DNA of 64,000 nucleotides from Aliidiomarina quisquiliarum. Its GTDB lineage: Bacteria; Pseudomonadota; Gammaproteobacteria; Enterobacterales; Alteromonadaceae. Each line of letters starts with the position of its first letter. Position 1 is the first letter of the stretch. Below the pieces are notes generated by a model. That model was not told the DNA's origin. It ran no database searches and worked only from the letters and a program-made list of their open reading frames with translations. The DNA lies in the NCBI RefSeq assembly GCF_023922585.1, contig NZ_JAMFTN010000017.1, positions 6,659-70,658 of the forward strand. Direction: 5' to 3'. This document shows positions 34,521 to 43,876 of the stretch, one piece after another. Position numbers and translations under genes: made by a program.

Positions 34521-36125
34521 TCATAGCTCATTTAAATGTGCTAATAGATAATTAGAACGGTTGATAATGTTTGCTTGTTGAGCAGTGGTTTTCTTCTCCC
34601 AGTTCACATAAACCAATGAGTTTCTTGGGTTTGAACCTAAAAGGTTCTGGTGTTGCTGAATGAAGTTCCAATATAAGGAATTTAGTGGGCATGCATTACT
34701 TTCAGTGGTTTTGCTTACGTTATAGTGGCAAGAGCTACAGTAATCACTCATTTTGTTGATGTAATTTCCACTTGCAGCGTAGGCTTTTGAGCCGACAATT
34801 CCGCCGTCAGCAAATTGACTCATGCCACGCGTATTCGGCATTTCTACCCACTCAATTGCATCGATATAGATACCCAAATACCATTGATCTACTTCAGTTG
34901 GTGAAATACCTGTGAGTAAGCAAAAATTTCCCGTTACCATAAGTCGTTGAATATGATGAGCATAAGCATAGTCGAGAGACTGATGAATAGCATGCGACAT
35001 ACAATTCATTTTAGTTTTACCATGCCAAAACCAATGTGGTAGTGGGCGTGTTGCTGATAAGTAGTTAAGCTGACCATAGCTGGGCATATTAGCCCAATAA
35101 ATACCACGAACGAACTCGCGCCAACCTAGAATTTGCCGAACAAACCCTTCTATTTGAGAAACCGTGATAGCACCTTGTGCTTGTTTGTATTGCAGCAGCG
35201 CCGCTTGAATAACCTCATGAGGACTTATCATTTTAGTATTTAGGGCAAACGACAAACGAGAGTGAAACAGGCTCCATTGTTTGTTGGCGCTGTCCTCACC
35301 TAGTAATCTTTGTTTATCCAGTTGGCTTGTCATGGCGTCTTGAAAGTGGCCAAAGTTAGGCAAACAAAATCGACAAAAGTAATTAAGTAATTCGCGGGCT
35401 TGTGTGCGGTTAATAGGCCATAAAAGTAACTCGTTAGTTTTGCCTATGGTTTTAATGTTGTGTGCGTTTAAGCGACTTAAAATTACACTAATATTATTTG
35501 CAAATAACAACGGCTGAGGCACATTTATAAAGTGTTCAGGTTTTATTTTTTTTCTATTGTTGGCATCAAAGTTCCATTGCCCGCCTGCTGGTAAATCGCC
35601 GTTCATCAATACTTGAAAACGATGGCGCATTTTGCGGTAAAAAGCTTCCATGCGATGTCGTTTACCCTTGCTGAAATAGTTAGGTAATTCTTTGTCGGTT
35701 AGATAAAAATGCTCTGTTTCGTAAATAAAAGTTGGAATGGCTGTCTGTTGGACAAAACTGTTAAGTTGTTCACGCAGGCGAAATTCGTCGGGTAATTGGT
35801 ATTCAAATTTTTGTATTGAATAGACAGATATCAAGTGCTTGAGTAATTCAGGTAAATCAGAGTAGCCCACGGTGTCGTTTAAAGTGAGGTGTAGTACTTG
35901 ATGGTTAGCTCGGGCTAAGGCGCTTGCGAACTGCTCCATAGCAGCAAAAAAGGCACACACTTTCTGTACATGGTGCACAACATAGCGCGTTTCCTGATGT
36001 AGCTCTGCAATAACATATAAGGTGTTGCTGTTTTTTTCTTTATACCAAGAGTGCTTGGCATTGAGTTGGTCGCCAAGAATAAGGCGTAAGCAAGTAAATG
36101 TTTGCTGGCTGGGCTTTATATTCAT
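34521..36125 (-). CDS. phrB: FeS-type (6-4) photolyase / cryptochrome-like protein
   Basis: A 534-residue member of the prokaryotic (6-4) photolyase family (FeS-BCP; DPRP). The start, 'LRLILGDQLNAKHSWY', is the photolyase antenna domain, and 'VSQIEGFVRQILGWREFVRG' near residue 330 is the FAD-domain signature. Near residues 445-475 are the cysteines 'YCSSCHYN' and 'ACPLN', ligands of the 4Fe-4S cluster of this group. Its role would be light-driven repair of (6-4) pyrimidine dimers. An SDR gene is divergent, 110 bases away. Confidence 0.9.
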   Translation of the reverse strand: MNIKPSQQTFTCLRLILGDQLNAKHSWYKEKNSNTLYVIAELHQETRYVVHHVQKVCAFFAAMEQFASALARANHQVLHLTLNDTVGYSDLPELLKHLISVYSIQKFEYQLPDEFRLREQLNSFVQQTAIPTFIYETEHFYLTDKELPNYFSKGKRHRMEAFYRKMRHRFQVLMNGDLPAGGQWNFDANNRKKIKPEHFINVPQPLLFANNISVILSRLNAHNIKTIGKTNELLLWPINRTQARELLNYFCRFCLPNFGHFQDAMTSQLDKQRLLGEDSANKQWSLFHSRLSFALNTKMISPHEVIQAALLQYKQAQGAITVSQIEGFVRQILGWREFVRGIYWANMPSYGQLNYLSATRPLPHWFWHGKTKMNCMSHAIHQSLDYAYAHHIQRLMVTGNFCLLTGISPTEVDQWYLGIYIDAIEWVEMPNTRGMSQFADGGIVGSKAYAASGNYINKMSDYCSSCHYNVSKTTESNACPLNSLYWNFIQQHQNLLGSNPRNSLVYVNWEKKTTAQQANIINRSNYLLAHLNEL

Positions 36126-36235
36126 AAGTAATTGAACCTATTTGCTAGTTGGCGACGTAAGAAAGCAAAAAGCGCCGTAAATATCTATGCAGCAATACGC
36201 GAAGTGTAATTATTAAGTTCATTAACGAGGTACTC

Positions 36236-36952
36236 ATGGCTGGTAATTCAATTCTTATTATTGGTGGTAGCAGTGCGATAGGTCAGGCAATTGCCAAGCA
36301 ATGTAGTGCAACAGGAGCCACGGTAAGTGTTATTAGCCGTCGGCCGCGACTGCAACAGGCAAACCCTGAATGGCATTGGTTCCAAGACGAAACCCCAACT
36401 GAAAAAAATAGCGAGCAGCACATAAGAGCAGCTTTAAAATATAAACCAAGTACTATTTTTATTTGTAATGGCGTACTGCATGACAGCTTAGGTATGCCAG
36501 AGAAAACTATCCGACAACTAGATACTGCTATATTGGCGCAACGACTAGAGTCTAATTTAATCGTTCCAGCCCTTTATTTGAAGCTGTTGTTCCGTTACAT
36601 AACCACCACTAAAAACATAAAGGTATTGGTGTTAAGCGCGAAAATAGGCAGCATTAGTGATAACGGTTTAGGTGGTTGGTATAGTTACCGAATGAGCAAA
36701 GCAGCACTAAACATGCTGGTGAAAAACCTAAGTATTGAAGTGGCGCGCTTAAATAATAGTGCCTGTATTGTTGCTATACACCCAGGAACAACAGACACAC
36801 CGCTTTCCATTCCTTTTCAAAAAAATCTACCCGACGGCCAGCTGCAAACTGCTAGCAACACAGCTACACGCATGCTAATGGTTCGAGAACAGTTGCTCGT
36901 TTCGAAAAGCGGAGCGTTGTTAAACTGGGACGGCAGCATAATTGAACATTGA
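36236..36952 (+). CDS. Short-chain dehydrogenase, C-factor-like
   Basis: A 238-residue SDR with the cofactor motif 'LIIGGSSAIGQAIAKQ' and active site 'YSYRMSKAALNML' (Tyr and Lys). It resembles CsgA/C-factor-like SDRs that often neighbour photolyase genes in marine bacteria. It is divergent from the photolyase. The substrate is unknown. ATG 36236 is preceded by GAGG six bases upstream. Confidence 0.88.
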   Translation: MAGNSILIIGGSSAIGQAIAKQCSATGATVSVISRRPRLQQANPEWHWFQDETPTEKNSEQHIRAALKYKPSTIFICNGVLHDSLGMPEKTIRQLDTAILAQRLESNLIVPALYLKLLFRYITTTKNIKVLVLSAKIGSISDNGLGGWYSYRMSKAALNMLVKNLSIEVARLNNSACIVAIHPGTTDTPLSIPFQKNLPDGQLQTASNTATRMLMVREQLLVSKSGALLNWDGSIIEH

Positions 36953-37092
36953 GTTTAATTATGCATGAAGATCAGTGTTGTATAGCCAAGCTAAACACTT
37001 TAAGCATAACTTCCTTGCATTAATTAAAGCATTAACAACATAGCACGACACATACTGTCACACTGGCGCTTTATAGTACCTGCACATGGACA

Positions 37093-37200
37093 CCACAAGG
37101 ACTGTGGGGCGAGCAAGGATGCTCAACCACTACAATCGAAAAGCGGCCGACATTGAATGTCGCACCCCTATGGGATACTCGCTTTTCAATTGGGGAGCAA
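37093..37200 (+). promoter_or_regulatory. Structured leader with GGA-loop hairpins before the MoxR/vWA operon
   Basis: Several stems can be read directly: CCACA-AGGAC-TGTGG (37093-37107), GAGCA-AGGA-TGCTC (37111-37124), and a long outer stem GAAAAGCG (37138-37145) with CGCTTTTC (37180-37187) that encloses CGACAT-TGA-ATGTCG-type hairpin (37148-37162). The two upstream hairpins expose AGGA in the loop, the form CsrA/RsmA proteins bind. CCCC at 37165-37168 could pair with the GGGGAG ribosome binding site at 37192-37197. This suggests post-transcriptional control of the operon, or a separate small RNA. Confidence 0.55.
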
Positions 37201-38841
37201 ATGATGCAGGACAGAACTCAGGGTATTTTTCTTCAAAACGACACTAGCAGCCAAATTGCTGTAGCCGATAACGCCTTTGTTTGGCTCGACGCCATAAAAC
37301 TACCTAACGCAACAAGCTTAGCGTTACGGTCTGACAGTAACCACACCCGCTATATAAGCCTTCGTGAAGTACCGCACCTAGAACGTATTACTAATGCAAA
37401 TGCGCTGCCATTAGTGGTGCATGTAGACGCTAGCGACAAACTAACAGCACTGCATATTGAAGGGCCTATAGAGCATGTGGATATTTGTTGGCACGGTGGC
37501 GGCTATACCCATTCTTGCGCTTCGGCCAGTTCGCAGGTGTTGTTGCTGCCGGTTCATGAAGTAGATAGCCACAGGGAATTAATTGGTCGTTTTGATGCTC
37601 AGGCTTTAATTATTCTGTTTGCAATTGACGGCTACCCTGGGCCTACGGAATTGAGTTTATCTACTCATGCGCAGGTGGTGGTTTACCAGCTTGCGGAGTT
37701 AAAACAGTTGTCGTTTACGGGTGAGCGTACGGCGCTTGTTGAAATAAAAAACTGCCAGGCGTTAGCCGTTGTTACTGGTGCAGGCGAATGTATTCAGTTG
37801 TATGCCAGTGGCGGCCAAGAGCTGTTAATAAGCGGTAATTGGCGTGAAGTAGCCTTAACAAGTTGTCGGTCGAAGGCGCTAACCATTGAAGCGGCTGCAA
37901 CCTTATATATTCGCGGGCACTGTGCAATTGCAAGTGTGCATTTGCCCGAGTTATTAATGGTTGTGAATGAATCGCCGGGTTGGTTTATTGAAGGTGGGTT
38001 GCCTGAGGTGAATGAGTCGACTTTGCTGGGGTTACAAAACAGCCTTACCAGCTTAACCGCAAACGATAAAGCAGCCGAGGCTAGCTTGGTAGAAAAGCTA
38101 TTAGGTGCGGTACGGCAGTGCTCTCGGCCGAAGTCGCTGTACCACGCACTATGCTTGTTAAGTTTAATGGCAGAGAAGCTACCGCATTACCACGAAGAAA
38201 TATTGCAGGCGCGGCGTGATCTTGCCAAGCAAGCCAACCGTTGGCAGTTTGAGCGTGATCGCGAAACTGACGCCTGGGTTGCAGACCTTGAACTATGGCA
38301 CTGGTTTATTGCACACAATCAGCAGAGCGCCAATACTTTCTATTTAAACTTACTCACCCAGCACAAATTAGCCCAGCCGGCTCAGTATGCGTTGGTAACA
38401 GTAAGTTTGAAATTTCAGAACGAGTTGATTTTGCAGCGTGTAATTCGAACTTATAACAAAGCACTGATTACCGAGAGTAAGTTATTGTTGCCAGCGATGA
38501 AGGGTGTGCAAGAACGTTTATGGCTGGCTTTTTCGAGCCTTAGTAAGAAAACACAGCTGCTGTTGTGTAAGTACTTCTTAATTAGCGTGGCCAAGGAAGA
38601 GTTGCACTTAGCTGGGGCGAAACTATTGCAAATTGCTCCTCATGAAACCCGAATTACCGCAATGCACTTGGCTAACCTAATACCCGAGCGAAAGGCGTTG
38701 TATTTGGCGGTGGCATTTTCTGCAGTGGCCCCATCGGCTTCGGAAGCCGCGCTAACCTGGGTGACGAAACCGACAGTTAAAAAGCCAGAAAAATGCCAAC
38801 ACCTTGAGAACAACTGGCTAGAAAATTTACAGTGGAGTTAA
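37201..38841 (+). CDS. Unknown beta-rich/alpha-helical protein of a MoxR-vWA operon
   Basis: A 546-residue soluble protein I cannot assign to a family. The first ~270 residues look like short, regular beta strands, perhaps a beta-solenoid ('LPLVVHVDASDKLTALHIEG', 'RTALVEIKNCQALAVVTGAG'); the rest is helical, HEAT-like in feel. There is no signal peptide or membrane segment. I chose the ATGs at 37201/37204 after GGGGAG; the frame extends to TTG 37153, which lies inside the hairpin leader. Five bases separate its stop from the MoxR gene, so it is probably the sensing or substrate-binding partner of the two downstream proteins. That role is inferred. Confidence 0.75.
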   Translation: MMQDRTQGIFLQNDTSSQIAVADNAFVWLDAIKLPNATSLALRSDSNHTRYISLREVPHLERITNANALPLVVHVDASDKLTALHIEGPIEHVDICWHGGGYTHSCASASSQVLLLPVHEVDSHRELIGRFDAQALIILFAIDGYPGPTELSLSTHAQVVVYQLAELKQLSFTGERTALVEIKNCQALAVVTGAGECIQLYASGGQELLISGNWREVALTSCRSKALTIEAAATLYIRGHCAIASVHLPELLMVVNESPGWFIEGGLPEVNESTLLGLQNSLTSLTANDKAAEASLVEKLLGAVRQCSRPKSLYHALCLLSLMAEKLPHYHEEILQARRDLAKQANRWQFERDRETDAWVADLELWHWFIAHNQQSANTFYLNLLTQHKLAQPAQYALVTVSLKFQNELILQRVIRTYNKALITESKLLLPAMKGVQERLWLAFSSLSKKTQLLLCKYFLISVAKEELHLAGAKLLQIAPHETRITAMHLANLIPERKALYLAVAFSAVAPSASEAALTWVTKPTVKKPEKCQHLENNWLENLQWS

Positions 38842-38846
38842 AGGCA

Positions 38847-39968
38847 ATGTCTGATATTCAATACCCAAGCACGGCCACGGATGTAAAAAACATTATTGAG
38901 TCGCAGTTAAAACTCATTTGGAATAAGCCCGATCATGTGCATAAAGTTGCTCCCTTAATGCTATGGGGCGCACCAGGAGTGGGGAAAAGTACCATTATTC
39001 GTGAGCTGTGCGAGCAACACGACATCGACTTTATCGATATACGCTTGTCGCAGCGCGAACCGGTTGACTTACGCGGTTTGCCCGTGCCTAAAGGCGATCA
39101 TGTGGACTGGCTGTTGGCAGGTGAATGGCCGCGTGACCCTAATAGCCGCGGCATTATATTGTTTGATGAACTTAGTGCGGCTGATCGTACCCTGCAGGCG
39201 GCCGCGTATGAAATTATTCTCGACCGTCGGTTAGGCGACTTATATAGCTTGCCCGCGGGTTGGCTGGTGATGGGGGCGGGAAATCGCATTGGCGATAACG
39301 CCGTTTCTTATACTTTTTCTAGTGCTTTGGCGAACCGGTTTTGTCACTTAGAGCTTATGCCCGACGTTGAACAATGGTGCCGGTGGGCCCAAGACATGGG
39401 GCTAAACCTCACGGTAATAGGTTTTTTACGCTTTGCTCCGGAACACTTTTTCAATATGGAAGGGAATGTTGAGCGTGGCTGGCCAAGCCCACGGTCGTGG
39501 GAGCGAGTTTCTCATGTGCTAAAAGACGCTGGAGAAATAGGGCTAAGCGAAGCGCATATACGCTTAATGGTAAGTGGTTTAATTGGCCCTGGGGCAACCA
39601 TGGCACTGTTTGCTTATCGTGAGTCGGAAAATAAATTACCTGACGTGAATGCCATGTTAGCGGGCAAAATTGCGGTTAGTATTCCTGAGCAATATGACGC
39701 TATTTATGCATTTTGCTTGGCGGTGGCGCACTTTTTATGGCGTAGCGATAAAAAACACTATAACCAACGGCTGAATGTTTTTTATGAAATAAGCAGTCAA
39801 CTTACCTCAGACTTTGCCACCTTGTTAATGGTGGACATACTAAGGGAAGGCAACCAACTAGACGAAACTAAAGTAAGCCACGCCTTTAGCCATCAGGGCT
39901 ATCAAGCTTGGACCACACAGCATGGGCAACAATTTTCGGCGGCACTTTCAGCGGGCCAACTGGCCTAA
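38847..39968 (+). CDS. MoxR-type AAA+ ATPase
   Basis: A 373-residue AAA+ protein of the MoxR group. Walker A is 'LWGAPGVGKSTIIREL' near residue 36, Walker B 'GIILFDELSAADRTL' near 95, sensor 1 'VMGAGNRIGD' near 140 and the arginine finger 'SSALANRFCHLEL' near 157. MoxR ATPases remodel partner proteins together with vWA-domain proteins, and one follows 9 bases downstream. ATG 38847 follows GGAG nine bases upstream; earlier in-frame ATG 38832 overlaps the preceding gene. Confidence 0.92.
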   Translation: MSDIQYPSTATDVKNIIESQLKLIWNKPDHVHKVAPLMLWGAPGVGKSTIIRELCEQHDIDFIDIRLSQREPVDLRGLPVPKGDHVDWLLAGEWPRDPNSRGIILFDELSAADRTLQAAAYEIILDRRLGDLYSLPAGWLVMGAGNRIGDNAVSYTFSSALANRFCHLELMPDVEQWCRWAQDMGLNLTVIGFLRFAPEHFFNMEGNVERGWPSPRSWERVSHVLKDAGEIGLSEAHIRLMVSGLIGPGATMALFAYRESENKLPDVNAMLAGKIAVSIPEQYDAIYAFCLAVAHFLWRSDKKHYNQRLNVFYEISSQLTSDFATLLMVDILREGNQLDETKVSHAFSHQGYQAWTTQHGQQFSAALSAGQLA

Positions 39969-39977
39969 GGTGATGGC

Positions 39978-41132
39978 GTGAATAATCAGTTGGAACAACA
40001 GCAATTAGCCAAGCAGCAAGCCAAGCTGGTGAAGCAGCTGCATGAGGATCGCAGCTACTTACTGCTTACCCAGCCATTTACCGCTGGGTTGGCGTTGCGG
40101 CTGGAAATTGAGGCTGTTACCGATTTGCAAATACCCACTGCAGCAACCGACGGCCAAAAAATTTATTTTAACGTAGACTTTGCTAACGCTATTAACGATC
40201 AAACGCGTCGGTTTGTTATGTGCCATGAGGTGTGGCATTGCGTGATGGGGCACTTAACGCGGCGTCAGGGGCGTAATCCACAGCTGTGGAATATTGCTGT
40301 GGACTATGAAGTAAATGCCATTTGCCAGCAGTTGCTTCACTATATTCCTAAAGGTGCGTTATTTGATGCAGCACTTAAAGGGAAAAGCGCTGAAGAGATT
40401 TACCACCTGCTGGCAGACGGCAGTTTAAAAGCAAGCTCTAGCCAGGGGGTGCTCGACAACCACATGGAAATGAGCGTAACCACTGTTTATAAGTGGCAAG
40501 AGCATATTAAAACTGCAATGGACACAAGCAACCATTATGGTTTACTGCCTAGTAATATTCGCCGCGCCATTCAGGCAGTATATAGCCCGCCACTACCTTG
40601 GAAACATTTATTACAACGGTTTGTTCAACGTCAGTTAACTGGCGAGCGGCAATGGTTTCCGCCTTCACGTCGACATATTTACCGGGGCTTATATTTACCT
40701 AGGCAGCGCGGCGAAAGCATAGAGCTAACCATTGCCTTAGACAATAGCGGCAGCTGCACAAGGGAAGCTAGCGTGTTTTTAGGCCAACTAAAGGTGTTAT
40801 TAGGCGCTTTTGCCCATTATGAAGTAACCCTAATTCAGTGTGACACCGTTATTCAGTCGGTGAATATAATAACCCCGATGAACCCATTACAAGAAAAGCA
40901 CTTTAATTTTAGCGGCGGCGGAGGCACCGACTTTCAAGCGGTATTCGATTATATTAAGCAGCACCCAACGCCCGGTTTGGTATTTTTTACCGACGGTTGT
41001 GTGCGGCTAAACAATACGCCTCCGGCCGTACCCGTGCTATGGGTACTAACGTCGAACGGCCAAACCAGTATGCCTTGGGGTGAAGTTACTCGGTTAGAGA
41101 AAAGCCGTTCTTCCACACCTTGGCAGGCGTAA
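39978..41132 (+). CDS. DUF2201 metallopeptidase-vWA domain protein
   Basis: A 384-residue protein of the DUF2201 family, with a putative zinc protease domain followed by a vWA-like domain. The protease motif is 'CHEVWHCVMGH' (residues 82-92), with a further conserved 'WNIAVDYEVN' near 103. The vWA domain keeps its metal-ion-dependent adhesion site: 'LDNSGS' near 255, 'GGGGTDF' near 313 and 'VFFTDG' near 335. Both sites appear complete. The start is GTG, eight bases after AAGG. The protein should be driven or controlled by the MoxR ATPase upstream. Its 3' end overlaps the convergent amidohydrolase gene by 47 bases. Confidence 0.9.
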   Translation: MNNQLEQQQLAKQQAKLVKQLHEDRSYLLLTQPFTAGLALRLEIEAVTDLQIPTAATDGQKIYFNVDFANAINDQTRRFVMCHEVWHCVMGHLTRRQGRNPQLWNIAVDYEVNAICQQLLHYIPKGALFDAALKGKSAEEIYHLLADGSLKASSSQGVLDNHMEMSVTTVYKWQEHIKTAMDTSNHYGLLPSNIRRAIQAVYSPPLPWKHLLQRFVQRQLTGERQWFPPSRRHIYRGLYLPRQRGESIELTIALDNSGSCTREASVFLGQLKVLLGAFAHYEVTLIQCDTVIQSVNIITPMNPLQEKHFNFSGGGGTDFQAVFDYIKQHPTPGLVFFTDGCVRLNNTPPAVPVLWVLTSNGQTSMPWGEVTRLEKSRSSTPWQA

Positions 41133-42351
41133 GCAGGGTGGTTAGGTTTTCTAACGGCGACTGGTTGAGCAGAATAAAATCGGCCTTGTGGGCCAACGCA
41201 ACCCGGCCCCGCTGGTCCAAGTGAAGTTTTTGTGCAGCATTGTGGGTAGCGCTGGTTAAAATACTACTTGGTGGTATGCCGGCTTCTGCCATTAGCATTA
41301 GTTCTAAAATAAGCGACCAACCATGCGCCGTATTTGGGTTCGGTGCGTCGCTTCCAGCCAGTAATGGTACCCCTGCTTCATACATGGCGTAAGTGGTCCA
41401 AAGTAAGTTGTGCCAAAACTCTTCCGGTAAGTTCAAGTTAAAACTTTGCTTAAGAGTGGCCCGAGCTGCCGAGCTCACTTTAAGGGCTTTATTGCCTAGT
41501 AGAACTTGCTCGTTAATCGTATTACGCAATATTCCTTCGTAAACCACCATGGTGGGAATAACAAACACCTTATTATCGACCATTGCCTGTAGCAGGCTGG
41601 CGCTTATGCGCTGATCAAAAAAGCTATGCACTAAACCGTCGGCTCCGGCCGCTACGGCATCAACCGCCGAAGCATGATCAGACACATGCACCAGCGCTAA
41701 TTTTTGTTGGGCATGGGCCGCTGCAATGGTCGCTGTAAGTTCGGCTTTTGTAATGGAAGGTGCATGCTGGTAGTTAGCAGTGGCGATGGTATACACAATT
41801 TTAATAAAGTCGGAGCCACTAGCAATGCGCTGGGCTACTAATTCGGCAGCTTGATCAGGGTTGGTTATGGTCGATATTTCAATACCATATTGGGTGCCAT
41901 GGCCGTTTGGGGCTGTCATTAGTAAGCCCGCGCCGTACAAGTCGGCTTCCTTGGTATAGTGCGTGGTGTAACGTTTGGTCTGGCGTTGTTGCAAAAATGC
42001 GGGGCTGCCAAACATGTCTACAGCGGTAGTAACACCGCGCTGCAGCTGCTGTTCAAGAGCGTCGCCCCAAGCATGCACATGAGAGTCGATTAAGCCCGGC
42101 ATAAGCCATTTGTTTTCACCATTAATCCACGGTAGTTCGCTATTCGGCTGTTGTTCATATAGCTGGGTAATATAGCCATTATTCACTTCCACATACTGGG
42201 CTTCGATCACTGTTTCGCCGTCAAAAATATGCACCGGGCCTAACAAAAAGCTATTTGATTGCGAATTTGGTTGTGGGGCTGGGGTCGGCAGCAGGTATAA
42301 AATAACAGCCACCACAGCAACGATTGCAGCTAACACCAATGATTTCTTCAT
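41086..42351 (-). CDS. Secreted or membrane-anchored amidohydrolase
   Basis: A 421-residue amidohydrolase. An N-terminal hydrophobic segment (residues 3-22) is a signal anchor. Metal-binding features are 'GLIDSHVHAWG' near residue 90 (HxH), 'LVHVSDHASAV' near 218 and 'LLAGSDAPNPNTAHG' near 328. It resembles imidazolonepropionase-like periplasmic amidohydrolases of unknown substrate. It is convergent with the vWA gene and overlaps it. Confidence 0.88.
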   Translation of the reverse strand: MKKSLVLAAIVAVVAVILYLLPTPAPQPNSQSNSFLLGPVHIFDGETVIEAQYVEVNNGYITQLYEQQPNSELPWINGENKWLMPGLIDSHVHAWGDALEQQLQRGVTTAVDMFGSPAFLQQRQTKRYTTHYTKEADLYGAGLLMTAPNGHGTQYGIEISTITNPDQAAELVAQRIASGSDFIKIVYTIATANYQHAPSITKAELTATIAAAHAQQKLALVHVSDHASAVDAVAAGADGLVHSFFDQRISASLLQAMVDNKVFVIPTMVVYEGILRNTINEQVLLGNKALKVSSAARATLKQSFNLNLPEEFWHNLLWTTYAMYEAGVPLLAGSDAPNPNTAHGWSLILELMLMAEAGIPPSSILTSATHNAAQKLHLDQRGRVALAHKADFILLNQSPLENLTTLLTPAKVWKNGFSLTE

Positions 42352-42381
42352 AACAATTCCTTAGTTTGGTTTGCGGCCAAA

Positions 42382-43119
42382 CTATTTATACAGACGCTGA
42401 TAACGCCAGCTTACAACGGCTAGCAGGCTGGCGCTGAACACTACTAAATAAACGATGTGACCTAGCAAACTGCTACTTTGCTGGGCGCCAATAACGGCAT
42501 AACTTAATTGGGCAAAATGGTACGCAGGCAACCAAGGGGCAATGAACTGGATAGCTTCAGGCAAATACACAACCGGTACCCAAAGGCCCGACAGAAAAGC
42601 CATCGGCAAATACACTAAGTTAACTACGGCAGGGGCGGCTTTTTCAGAAAAACACAGGCCCATTAATAATCCGATTAAGGCAAAAGGTAAGGTTCCAACC
42701 AAGGCAATAACAAGCAAGCTAAGCCATTGCCAACTCTCTAAGCGAACCTCGGCAAACACGGCTGCGGTTACAAAAAGTACCAGTGCAATAATAAGCGAAA
42801 ATACTAAACTGCTGAAATACTTGGCTCCCACATAAGCCATTAAAGGCATAGGCGACAGCTGTTTGAGGGTAAGCCAACCTTGCACCCGATCGCTGGCCAC
42901 TGAAACGGAAAAGTTAAACAGTGACGGGCCCATAACGCCAAAGCACACGTACGACACCAGCATATAGCTACTTGAGTTGCCGCTGTAGTTCATGACAATG
43001 CCAAAGAACACATAAAACACCAGTGGGAACAGTAGTGCCGGCAAGAAGAACGACGGTGTGCGTATTAAGCTTAATAAGTCGTAATAGGCTTCTTTTTTAT
43101 ATATTTGTAATTTAGCCAT
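42382..43119 (-). CDS. ABC-2 type exporter permease
   Basis: A 245-residue membrane protein with six hydrophobic segments, fitting ABC-2 type permeases ('FFLPALLFPLVFYVFFGIVM', 'FGVMGPSLFNFSVSVASDR'). The start at ATG 43119 has GGAG upstream and overlaps the stop of the ATPase gene by eight bases. With the ATPase and the following two-component system it forms a LiaFSR/DesKR-like export cassette. The substrate is unknown. Confidence 0.9.
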   Translation of the reverse strand: MAKLQIYKKEAYYDLLSLIRTPSFFLPALLFPLVFYVFFGIVMNYSGNSSSYMLVSYVCFGVMGPSLFNFSVSVASDRVQGWLTLKQLSPMPLMAYVGAKYFSSLVFSLIIALVLFVTAAVFAEVRLESWQWLSLLVIALVGTLPFALIGLLMGLCFSEKAAPAVVNLVYLPMAFLSGLWVPVVYLPEAIQFIAPWLPAYHFAQLSYAVIGAQQSSSLLGHIVYLVVFSASLLAVVSWRYQRLYK

Positions 43120-43876
43120 GGGCGGCCTCCGGGCGAATAAGTTGTAGGTAAGCATGTTCAAGCGAGCTGTGATCGGCGGTAAAATCAGCCAGCGTGGCGT
43201 CGGCAATTATTTTTCCGTGGTGGAGCATAATAATTTGGTCGGCAAGCCGCTCTGCTTCTTCTATGTAATGAGTAGTAAGCACTACGGTGCAGCCGTTATC
43301 GCGTAAGGTACGAATGTGTTGCCACAGCAGCTGGCGCACTTCAATGTCCATGCCGGCACTGGGCTCGTCGAGGAAAAGTAGCTTTGGTTTTGGAATAAGC
43401 GCAATGGCAAACAGTACCAACTGGCGTTGGCCACCGGAAAGCTTTCCGAAGCGTTTGTGCCAAATAGGCTGCAAGCTTAATAACGCGTTAAGGTCGCTTG
43501 GGCTATAACCGCCCGTGTAGTAACTGCAGAATAAATCGAGCTGTTCAGCCACAGTGAGCAGTGCATTTAGGTTGCCCATTTGCATCATTACGCCAATTTG
43601 ATTGCGTAATACCGCCGGGCGCTGCTGTTTTACCGCCTGTTGGCCAAGCTTATAGCCGAGCTTATAGCCGAGCTCATAGTCAAGCAGTGAAAGCTGCTCA
43701 GCTCGGCAGGCTTGCAAGCCAAGCAGGCAGTTAATGAGTGTGGTTTTCCCAGCGCCATTTTGGCCGAGAATGGCCACAATCTTATTCTTAGCTATAGAGA
43801 AGTTAATATTGTGCAACGCCACTTTAGAGCCGTAGCTTTTGCTAAGTGTTTTTATATCAACAGCGAGTGAAGTCAT
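43112..43876 (-). CDS. ABC exporter ATPase
   Basis: A 254-residue ABC ATPase. Walker A is 'LGQNGAGKTTLINCLLG', the signature is 'KLSGGQRQLVLF', Walker B 'LLFLDEPSAGMD' and the H-loop 'LTTHYIEEAERLAD'. AAGGAG lies six bases before ATG 43876. A 12-bp in-frame tandem repeat gives an extra ELGYKLGYKLG stretch between Walker A and the Q-loop. It is translationally coupled to the permease. A histidine kinase gene starts divergently 160 bases upstream. Confidence 0.93.
   Translation of the reverse strand: MTSLAVDIKTLSKSYGSKVALHNINFSIAKNKIVAILGQNGAGKTTLINCLLGLQACRAEQLSLLDYELGYKLGYKLGQQAVKQQRPAVLRNQIGVMMQMGNLNALLTVAEQLDLFCSYYTGGYSPSDLNALLSLQPIWHKRFGKLSGGQRQLVLFAIALIPKPKLLFLDEPSAGMDIEVRQLLWQHIRTLRDNGCTVVLTTHYIEEAERLADQIIMLHHGKIIADATLADFTADHSSLEHAYLQLIRPEAAHG
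43649..43684. repeat. 12-bp tandem repeat inside the ABC ATPase gene
   Basis: Two exact copies and one degenerate copy of GCTTATAGCCGA (43649-43660, 43661-43672, 43673-43684) encode Leu-Gly-Tyr-Lys/Glu units. The unit length is a multiple of three, so changes in copy number keep the frame. Confidence 0.7.

Noticed and set aside
37093-37187. Leader hairpins considered as an integron attC or retron RNA
   Set aside because: No integrase or reverse transcriptase is near, and the core sites of attC are absent; a regulatory leader is the simpler reading.
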